Of a stretch of 5,908 nucleotides of DNA, positions 1-4,334 are shown piece after piece. This DNA comes from an uncultured Oscillibacter sp. (lineage in GTDB: Bacteria > Bacillota > Clostridia > Oscillospirales > Oscillospiraceae). Where the stretch lies: positions 1 through 5,908 of the forward strand of contig CAMMCS010000120.1 in NCBI GenBank assembly GCA_946494635.1, written 5' to 3'. Under the pieces are notes generated by a model. The model saw only the letters and a program-made list of their open reading frames with translations, was not told the origin of the DNA and made no database searches. The translations under genes were made by a program, and so were the position numbers. Numbering within the stretch: position 1 is the first letter of the stretch; every line of letters begins with the position of its first letter.

Positions 1-2081
1 CCCGCCTCTCCGACGAGATGCTGCGGGACATCGAAAAGGACACCGTGGACTGGGATCCCAACTTTGACGAGACCCGGAAGGAGCCCCGGGTCCTTCCCTC
101 CCGGTTCCCCAACCTGCTGGTGAACGGCTCCAGCGGCATTGCCGTGGGCATGGCCACCAACATCCCGCCCCACAACCTGAAGGAGGTCATCGGCGCCTGC
201 ATCTGCGTGCTGGACAATCCGGAGGCCCAGCTGTCCGACCTGATGCAGTACATCAAGGGGCCGGACTTCCCCACCCGGGGCATCATCATGGGCCGCAGCG
301 GCATCCGGCAGGCCTATGCCACCGGCCGGGGCCGGGTGGTCATCCGGGCCCGGCACGAGTTTGAGGAGTTCGGCAACGGCCGCACCCGCATCATCATCAC
401 CGAGATCCCCTATCAGGTGAACAAGCGGATGCTCATCAAGAGCATGGCGGACCAGGTGGAGGACAAGCGGCTGGAGGGCATCAGCGACATCCGGGATGAG
501 ACGGACCGCAACGGCATGCGCATCGTCATCGAGCTGAAGCGGGACGCCAATCCCCAGGTGGTGCTGAACCGGCTGTTTGCCCAAACCCAGCTGCAGACCA
601 GCTTTGCCATCAATATGCTGGCCCTGGTGAATAACCAGTCCCAGCCCAAGATCCTCTCCCTGCGGCACATCATCGACGAGTACCTGGCCTTCCAGGAGGA
701 GATCATCACCCGCCGGACGAGATATGACCTGCGGAAGGCCCAGGAACGGGCCCACCTGCTGGAAGGTCTGCTGATCGCCCAGGACAACATCGACGAGGTC
801 ATCAAGATCATCCGCAGCAGCTACGACAACGCCAAGGAGAACCTGATGGCCCGCTTTGGCCTGGACGATGTCCAGGCCCAGGCCATCTGTGATATGCGGC
901 TCATCGCCCTCCAGGGCCTGAACCGGGAGAAGCTGGAAGCGGAGTACAAGGAGCTGGAGGAGAAGATCGCCTACTACAACAAGGTTCTCTCCGACGAGTC
1001 CCTGGTCCGCCAGATCCTGAAAGAGGAGCTCCAGGCCATCTCCGACAAGTTCGGCGACGACCGGGTCACCGAGATCCAGGACGTGGAGGACGAGATCGAC
1101 ATTGAGGATCTGATCGACGAGGAGGAGTGCGTCTTCACCCTGACCCAGGCGGGCTACATCAAGCGGACGCCGGTCAGCGAGTACGCGGCCCAGTCCAAGG
1201 GCGGCATGGGCAAGAAGGGTATCACCACCCGGGAGGAGGACTCCGTGGCAGAGGTATTCACCGCCTCCACCCACGACTATATCCTCTTCTTCACCGACAC
1301 CGGAAAGGTCTACCGGAAGAAGGGCTATCAGATCCCCGAGTCCGGCAAGGCCGCCAAGGGGACGAATATCATCAATATTCTGCAGGTGGAGCAGGGCGAG
1401 CGGATCCAGGCCATGATCCACACCCGGTCCATCGAGGACGACGGCCGCTTCCTCTTTATGGTCACCCGAAAAGGCACCGTGAAGCGGATTCCGGCCAACG
1501 CGCTGAAGAACCTGCGGAACAACGGCATCCGGGCCCTGCGGATGGAGGAGGACGACGCCCTGATCTCTGTCCGGGAGACCGATGGCACCCGAAAGATCCT
1601 CATTGCCACCCACGACGGTATGGCTGTGTGCTTTGATGAAAACGACGTGCGGCCCATGGGCCGGGACGCCTACGGCGTCCGCGGCATCAAGCTCCGGGAG
1701 GGGGACTATGTGGTGGGCGCCGCCCGGGCCCGGGCCGGAAAGACGGTTCTCTCCATCACGGAGAAGGGCTACGGCAAGCGGACGCCGGTGGAGGAGTACC
1801 GCATCACAAACCGGGGCGGCCTCGGCATCAAGAACTACATGGTGACGGACAAGACCGGCCCCGTGGTGGGCATCAAGGTGGTGGACGGCACCGAGGACCT
1901 GCTGCTGGTGACCCAGGCGGGCATCCTGATCCGCACGCCGGTGGAGAGCATCCGCACCGCCGGCCGGGCTACCCAGGGCGTCATCGTCATGCGGTTCAAG
2001 GAGGAGGGAGACCAGGTGATCTCCATGGCTCTGACGGAGCATGAGGAGGAAGAGCCCTCCACCGAAGCGGCGGAGCCGTAA
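1..2081 (+). CDS. gyrA: DNA gyrase subunit A, 5'-truncated by window edge
   Basis: Subunit A of DNA gyrase, the type IIA topoisomerase that introduces negative supercoils; it works as A2B2 with GyrB in the cytoplasm. The frame is open from base 3, giving 692 visible codons. The visible part starts at ARLSDEMLRDIEKDTVDW, so the DNA-cleaving tyrosine of the usual RYTEARLS motif and the quinolone-resistance region lie just upstream, outside the window. By alignment with B. subtilis GyrA from memory, about 126 residues are missing, for a normal total near 818. GSSGIAVGMATNIPPHNL (about nt 126-179) is the GyrA form; ParC usually has an AGYAT version. A long coiled-coil segment follows (about nt 729-1010). 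The C-terminal beta-pinwheel shows six blade motifs, beginning near nt 1152 (GYIKRTP), 1302 (GKVYRKK), 1473 (GTVKRIP), 1617 (GMAVCF), 1767 (GYGKRTP) and 1920 (GILIRTP). The tail is acidic (EHEEEEPSTEAAEP). The GyrA box is the variant QSKGGMG. Confidence 0.98.
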   Translation, partial: RLSDEMLRDIEKDTVDWDPNFDETRKEPRVLPSRFPNLLVNGSSGIAVGMATNIPPHNLKEVIGACICVLDNPEAQLSDLMQYIKGPDFPTRGIIMGRSGIRQAYATGRGRVVIRARHEFEEFGNGRTRIIITEIPYQVNKRMLIKSMADQVEDKRLEGISDIRDETDRNGMRIVIELKRDANPQVVLNRLFAQTQLQTSFAINMLALVNNQSQPKILSLRHIIDEYLAFQEEIITRRTRYDLRKAQERAHLLEGLLIAQDNIDEVIKIIRSSYDNAKENLMARFGLDDVQAQAICDMRLIALQGLNREKLEAEYKELEEKIAYYNKVLSDESLVRQILKEELQAISDKFGDDRVTEIQDVEDEIDIEDLIDEEECVFTLTQAGYIKRTPVSEYAAQSKGGMGKKGITTREEDSVAEVFTASTHDYILFFTDTGKVYRKKGYQIPESGKAAKGTNIINILQVEQGERIQAMIHTRSIEDDGRFLFMVTRKGTVKRIPANALKNLRNNGIRALRMEEDDALISVRETDGTRKILIATHDGMAVCFDENDVRPMGRDAYGVRGIKLREGDYVVGAARARAGKTVLSITEKGYGKRTPVEEYRITNRGGLGIKNYMVTDKTGPVVGIKVVDGTEDLLLVTQAGILIRTPVESIRTAGRATQGVIVMRFKEEGDQVISMALTEHEEEEPSTEAAEP

Positions 2082-2102
2082 GGTCCTTCGATAAGACCGT
2101 AG

Positions 2103-2156
2103 GGGCGGACCTGTGTGTCCGCCCGGAGAGATGCGGGCCGCCGTCCAGCGGCCCGC
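2103..2156. repeat. tandem GC-rich hairpins, dispersed palindromic (REP-like) repeat candidate
   Basis: Two perfect hairpins lie side by side in the gyrA-rnhA spacer. The first pairs GGGCGGAC (2103-2110) with GTCCGCCC (2117-2124) around a 6-nt loop. The second pairs GCGGGCCGC (2133-2141) with GCGGCCCGC (2148-2156), again around 6 nt. Neither is followed by a T tract, so they do not look like ordinary intrinsic terminators. A weaker hairpin, GGTC-(C)-TT / AA-GACC (2084-2099), precedes them. From memory, GTAGGGGCGGAC...GTCCGCCC-type elements recur between genes in Oscillospiraceae genomes, so I read this as a dispersed palindromic repeat. Within this window it occurs once. It may also stabilise the 3' end of the gyrA transcript. 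Confidence 0.6.
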
Positions 2157-2176
2157 CCCCCATCCAAATCTATCCT

Positions 2177-2182
2177 TGAGGA
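2177..2182 (+). promoter_or_regulatory. ribosome binding site deciding the rnhA start
   Basis: TGAGGA (2177-2182) sits 7 nt before the ATG at 2190. It supports the start at MKTVTIYTDG rather than an in-frame ATG at 2115. The 25 extra residues from that upstream start would be encoded by the palindromic repeat and look nothing like RNase H. Confidence 0.6.
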
Positions 2183-2189
2183 TCTCAGA

Positions 2190-2627
2190 ATGAAAACAGT
2201 CACCATTTACACCGACGGCGCCTGCTCCGGCAACCCCGGACCCGGCGGCTGGGGCGCCATTTTGATGTACGGTGCCCATAAACGGGAGCTCTCCGGCGGC
2301 GAGGCTAATACCACCAACAACCGGATGGAGCTCACCGCCGTGATTGAGGCCCTGTCCCTTTTGAAGGAGCCCTGCATTGTGGATCTGTGGTCGGACTCCA
2401 AATACGTCATCGACGGCCTGGAAAAGGGCTGGGCCAAGGGCTGGAAAGCGAGGGGCTGGAAAAAGGCCGATAAGAAACCCGCTCTGAATCCGGACCTTTG
2501 GGATCGTCTTCTGGCCCTGACGGAGATCCACTCTCTCCGCTACCACTGGGTCAAGGGCCACGCGGAAAACGCGTATAACAACCGCTGTGATCAGTTGGCG
2601 GTGGCGGAGAGCCAGAAGTACAAATAA
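2190..2627 (+). CDS. rnhA: ribonuclease HI
   Basis: Endonuclease that cuts the RNA strand of RNA-DNA hybrids, removing R-loops and primer RNA in the cytoplasm. The protein has 145 residues, a typical length for bacterial RNase HI. It opens with TIYTDGACSGNPGPGGWG. The four metal-binding acidic residues are in place: D9 (in YTDGA), E47 (in NNRMEL), D69 (in WSDSKYV) and D134 (in NNRCDQLA). The catalytic-loop histidine is H124 in VKGHAEN. The lysine/tryptophan-rich stretch W81-K96 (KGWAKGWKARGWKKADKK) is the basic protrusion (handle) that binds the hybrid in E. coli-type enzymes, so this is the full handle-bearing form. It lies 108 bp downstream of gyrA on the same strand. I see no convincing promoter of its own, so read-through from gyrA past the hairpin repeat is plausible. 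It is convergent with the next gene. Confidence 0.97.
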   Translation: MKTVTIYTDGACSGNPGPGGWGAILMYGAHKRELSGGEANTTNNRMELTAVIEALSLLKEPCIVDLWSDSKYVIDGLEKGWAKGWKARGWKKADKKPALNPDLWDRLLALTEIHSLRYHWVKGHAENAYNNRCDQLAVAESQKYK

Positions 2628-2644
2628 GCGGCCGTGAGGCCCTT

Positions 2645-2678
2645 GGGGCCCCGCAGCGCGGGGCGGCGTATGCGCCGC
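2645..2678. repeat. double hairpin palindromic element downstream of rnhA
   Basis: GCCCCGC (2648-2654) pairs with GCGGGGC (2658-2664) around a 3-nt loop. GCGGCG (2663-2668) pairs with CGCCGC (2673-2678) around TATG. The two stems share bases 2663-2664, so they compete or stack at a junction. There is no T tract immediately after; only a TTTT occurs about 10 nt later. It resembles a dispersed intergenic palindrome rather than a standard terminator, although it is well placed to protect the rnhA 3' end. Confidence 0.45.
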
Positions 2679-2846
2679 ACAAGCGTTTTGCCTGAGGGCA
2701 GAAGGACAGGCATAGCTGCTGCGGATGCTTCTGCATAGCCGCGCCTCTGCCTGCGGAAAAATGCAGTAAGCTGCAGGCCATTCCATATACAAAACCAGAT
2801 AAAGTTTTCTGAAATTTTCCGAAAAAAGAAAAAATCAGAGGAAACA

Positions 2847-2876
2847 TTTACAATCTGTTCATAAGGAACTCATAAT
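2847..2876 (+). promoter_or_regulatory. possible sigma-A promoter in the convergent intergenic region
   Basis: TTTACA (2847-2852) and CATAAT (2871-2876) are separated by 18 nt inside an AT-rich patch, each matching the sigma-A consensus at five of six positions. Transcription would start near 2883 and run rightward. No protein gene follows on this strand before 4335, so the product would be a short RNA ending at the terminator at 2966-2995. AT-rich DNA produces such matches by chance, so confidence is limited. Confidence 0.4.
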
Positions 2877-2882
2877 TTAGAA

Positions 2883-2999
2883 AAGATTATCGGGTATCTT
2901 TAGAATCAAGCAAAGGGTCCTCCCAAACCCGATGCGTTTTCTCCCTCCTAAAAAACACACACAGCACAAAGGACCGCCATCTGGCGGTCCTTTGTGTGT
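2883..2999 (+). ncRNA. candidate small RNA with CU-rich anti-SD motifs
   Basis: Between the possible promoter and the 13-bp terminator hairpin lies about 115 nt with visible structure. ATCGGGT (2889-2895) pairs perfectly with ACCCGAT (2927-2933). Within the large loop, GGG-TCCT-CCC (2915-2924) can form a small stem. Two pyrimidine stretches, TCCTCCC (2918-2924) and CTCCCTCCT (2941-2949), are complementary to AGGAGG-type ribosome binding sites. CU-rich exposed motifs are typical of Gram-positive regulatory RNAs such as RsaE. I do not recognise a known family. On the opposite strand the same motifs read as purine-rich SD-like sequence, so the strand is not proven. Confidence 0.3.
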
Positions 3000-3000
3000 T
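2950..3000 (-). terminator. strong intrinsic terminator of the minus-strand gene, possibly bidirectional
   Basis: A perfect 13-bp stem, ACAAAGGACCGCC (2966-2978) with GGCGGTCCTTTGT (2983-2995), closes a 4-nt loop. On the minus strand it begins about 5 nt after the stop codon at 3000-3002 and is followed by a GT-rich stretch ending in six Ts (2955-2950). On the plus strand the stem is followed by GTGTGTTT, a weaker U-rich tail, so it could also end rightward transcripts from rnhA or from the candidate small RNA. Confidence 0.85.
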
Positions 3001-4088
3001 TATGGAGCAAGCTCCTTGCTGAGCTGAACGATAAAATCCTGAACGTTGGTGAGAATCCCCCTGGCCGAAAGGCTGCCCCGATCGCTGAGCTTATTGATGG
3101 TGAACTCCGAAATATCCACACAGTAAAAATAGACCTGCCGCACTGTGCCATCCGCCAGAACCCGGTAAGAGGGGGTCATATTTCCGGTGGCGATGGTGTG
3201 AAGGGCGGTGGCCATGCAGATTACCGTGGTGGCGGAACGGATCTGATCCCGCATGGCATCCTGAGCCTCGTAGACGTTTCCCAGCACTGGGGGCAGGGGC
3301 CCGTCGTCCCGGATGGAGCCTGCCAGCACATAGGGGATCTGATTCCGCTCGCAGGCACAGAGGATGCCGTCGTGAAGCCCCTCTGCCTGCAGAAATGCCG
3401 GAATGGACCCGTGGAGGCGTACCCGGTTGATGGTATCCAGGTGGTTGTAATGGCCGCCGGGCTGGCTTTCCTGGGTGTAGATGTTCTGCCCCAGGGCGGT
3501 CTTGAGATAGGCGGCCTCCAGGTCATGGGTGGCCAGGGCGTTGCCGGCCAGCAGCCCATGGACAAAGCCTGCGTCGATGAGCCTGGAAAAGGCGTTCCGG
3601 GCGTCGTGGTCAAAGGCGAAGGCGGGACCCATCACCCAGACCACCTTTCCGTGGTCCCGCTCGTGGCGCAGCAGCTCATAGAGCTCGTCATAGTCCCGGG
3701 AGAAGGCCGTCTCCCGGGAGCGGCCCCGGCGAAAGGCGAACACATCCCCTGCGGCCTGGTACTCCCGGAAGCCGTCCGGATGGACCAGAATACCCTCCCG
3801 GCCATCTTCCGTCCTGCCGGTCACAACCAGATCTCCCTGCCGCAGCCGGCGGAACTCCCGAACCGCAATGCGTCCGCGGTCCCATACGGCCACACAGTCC
3901 ATCCGGCTCTCCTCTGCCAGATGCCATTGGCCGGACACCTTGAAATACTCCGGAAAGATGCTCATGGCGTGGTAATTCTCCGGCGCCACGCCGTCCCGCG
4001 GCGCAGGGCGGAGGACGGCGTCCGGCGCGCCCTGCAGGGCAGGTGTGGAAAAGTCCGGCGGGAAATAGGGCCGCAGCTGGAAAGGCAT
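3000..4088 (-). CDS. LOR/SDH-domain (TIGR00300 family) protein, ornithine cyclodeaminase-like
   Basis: A 362-residue soluble protein with no signal peptide or membrane segment. I recognise the TIGR00300 / LOR-SDH conserved-domain family. Characterised relatives, from memory, are archaeal ornithine cyclodeaminase (ornithine to proline plus ammonia, NAD-dependent) and the C-terminal part of cyanobacterial ArgZ/AgrE. The N-terminal LOR/SDH-like domain covers about residues 35-110 (ENYHAMSIFPEYFKV at 37-51, RMDCVAVW at 62-69, a GDLVVTGRTEDG turn). The C-terminal nucleotide-binding part runs from about 147 to 362, with VMGPAFAF (152-159), LLAGNALATHDLEAA (179-193), LAGSIRDDGPLP (255-266), EAQDAMRD (274-281), LHTIATGNM (296-304) and LSDRGSLSARGILTNVQDF near the end. 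There is no arginine dihydrolase domain as in ArgZ/AgrE. The start is fixed by AAGGAGG 9 nt upstream. The family call is firm; the substrate in this organism is inference. It is divergent from nadE. Confidence 0.88.
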   Translation of the reverse strand: MPFQLRPYFPPDFSTPALQGAPDAVLRPAPRDGVAPENYHAMSIFPEYFKVSGQWHLAEESRMDCVAVWDRGRIAVREFRRLRQGDLVVTGRTEDGREGILVHPDGFREYQAAGDVFAFRRGRSRETAFSRDYDELYELLRHERDHGKVVWVMGPAFAFDHDARNAFSRLIDAGFVHGLLAGNALATHDLEAAYLKTALGQNIYTQESQPGGHYNHLDTINRVRLHGSIPAFLQAEGLHDGILCACERNQIPYVLAGSIRDDGPLPPVLGNVYEAQDAMRDQIRSATTVICMATALHTIATGNMTPSYRVLADGTVRQVYFYCVDISEFTINKLSDRGSLSARGILTNVQDFIVQLSKELAP

Positions 4089-4097
4089 CGTCAGATT

Positions 4098-4104
4098 CCT
4101 CCTT
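4098..4104 (-). promoter_or_regulatory. strong ribosome binding site of the minus-strand gene
   Basis: Read on the minus strand this is AAGGAGG inside GAAGGAGGAA, 9 nt from the ATG at 4088. It fixes the start codon and argues that this strand, not the overlapping open frame on the plus strand, is the coding one. Confidence 0.85.
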
Positions 4105-4129
4105 CAAAATTCACGGTCAGCAGACAGGG

Positions 4130-4178
4130 AAAAAACCGGGAGCCGCATCCGGAGAAGGCTCTGGAAACGGCTTCCGGT
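4130..4178 (-). terminator. intrinsic terminator in the 5' leader of the minus-strand gene
   Basis: On the minus strand ACCGG (4178-4174) pairs with CCGGT (4139-4135), and AGCCG (4172-4168) with CGGCT (4145-4141). The stem continues through a G-U pair (4146/4167) and TCC/GGA, then GAG/CTC, to a CCTT loop (4158-4155), with three single mismatches (4173/4140, 4166/4147, 4162/4151). The 3' arm runs straight into six Ts (4135-4130). It ends about 41 nt before the start codon, so it would stop transcription before the gene is reached, as an attenuator does. It could equally end a short independent RNA of about 90 nt. Two A-C mismatches would be G-U pairs on the plus strand, but that strand lacks a T tract. 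Confidence 0.65.
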
Positions 4179-4220
4179 CCTGTGGGTGTCTCCTCCCGGC
4201 AACAGGAAACATCTGTTTTC
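4130..4220 (-). promoter_or_regulatory. candidate terminator/antiterminator leader (attenuator or riboswitch of unknown class)
   Basis: Upstream of the leader terminator, CCGGGAG (4199-4193) is perfectly complementary to CTCCCGG (4142-4136) in the terminator's 3' arm, with a further G-U at 4200/4135. Forming this duplex would break the terminator. The same segment can instead be held in a third hairpin: TCCTGT (4207-4202) with ACAGGA (4183-4178), plus GGG (4197-4195) with CCC (4186-4184) around an AGGAGACA loop. Three mutually exclusive helices are what a switch needs. I do not see T-box, TPP, SAM, lysine, cobalamin or glycine consensus elements. The ligand or protein is unknown; since the downstream family acts on ornithine, an amino-acid signal is a guess. 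Confidence 0.45.
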
Positions 4221-4226
4221 CGTATC

Positions 4227-4255
4227 AGGATACCAAACCGCCGCCAAAAAAACAA
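4227..4255 (-). promoter_or_regulatory. possible promoter of the minus-strand gene
   Basis: On the minus strand TTGTTT (4255-4250) and TATCCT (4232-4227) are 17 nt apart; matches to the sigma-A consensus are 3 of 6 and 4 of 6. The start would be near 4220, leaving a leader of about 130 nt that contains the terminator structure. Moderate support only. Confidence 0.4.
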
Positions 4256-4264
4256 GGCCCTTTC

Positions 4265-4293
4265 TTGTAAATCCGCGCGGCGGGGTGTAGAAT
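4265..4293 (+). promoter_or_regulatory. sigma-A-type promoter of nadE
   Basis: TTGTAA (4265-4270) and TAGAAT (4288-4293) are separated by the optimal 17 nt; matches to consensus are 4 of 6 and 5 of 6. Transcription would start near 4300, giving a short leader of about 35 nt with AGGAGGAG (4321-4328) 6 nt before the nadE ATG. Confidence 0.65.
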
Positions 4294-4310
4294 ATCCGTG
4301 ATGCGGATTT
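4269..4310. promoter_or_regulatory. operator-like ATCCG boxes around the nadE promoter
   Basis: AAATCCGC (4269-4276) and its exact reverse complement GCGGATTT (4303-4310) bracket the -10 box. A related box, ATATCCGTG (4292-4300), lies between them. The spacing suggests a repressor site covering the core promoter. The CGGAT half (4304-4308) can also pair with ATCCG (4294-4298) and is followed by a short T run. I do not recognise the pattern as a known NiaR or NrtR site. Confidence 0.35.
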
Positions 4311-4334
4311 TTCCCTGAGAAGGAGGAGTTTCAA

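Larger units (their letters stand above)
2628..2999. other. gene-free convergent intergenic region
   Basis: This 372-bp stretch separates the ends of two convergent genes and has no convincing protein-coding gene. The left part (about 2640-2780) is GC-rich and full of inverted repeats, including GCCTGC (2749-2754) with GCAGGC (2773-2778). The right part (about 2780-2960) is sharply AT-rich and carries a promoter-like pair, a potentially structured segment and a strong terminator, listed separately. No clear T-tract terminator for rnhA is visible directly after its stop codon. Confidence 0.7.

Noticed and set aside
1127..1636. 169-codon plus-strand frame inside gyrA
   Set aside because: Frame-shifted shadow of the gyrA C-terminal domain, rich in R, G, P and H, with no independent start signals.
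2115..2189. N-terminal extension of RNase HI from the ATG at 2115
   Set aside because: The extension is encoded by the palindromic repeat, is Arg/Pro-rich and unlike RNase H; the ATG at 2190 has its own SD and gives the standard N-terminus.
2551..2847. 98-codon minus-strand frame across the rnhA end and intergenic region
   Set aside because: No SD before its ATG. It runs through palindromic repeats and into the rnhA 3' end, and its composition does not look like a real protein.
4130..4178. Same hairpin as a plus-strand terminator or nadE leader structure
   Set aside because: On the plus strand the A tract precedes the stem and no T tract follows, and the convincing nadE promoter lies downstream of it. 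The two G-U pairs possible on that strand are noted as a caveat only.
2994..4301. 435-codon open frame on the plus strand
   Set aside because: It overlaps the recognised TIGR00300-family gene on the other strand, starts inside that gene's terminator stem and has no ribosome binding site.
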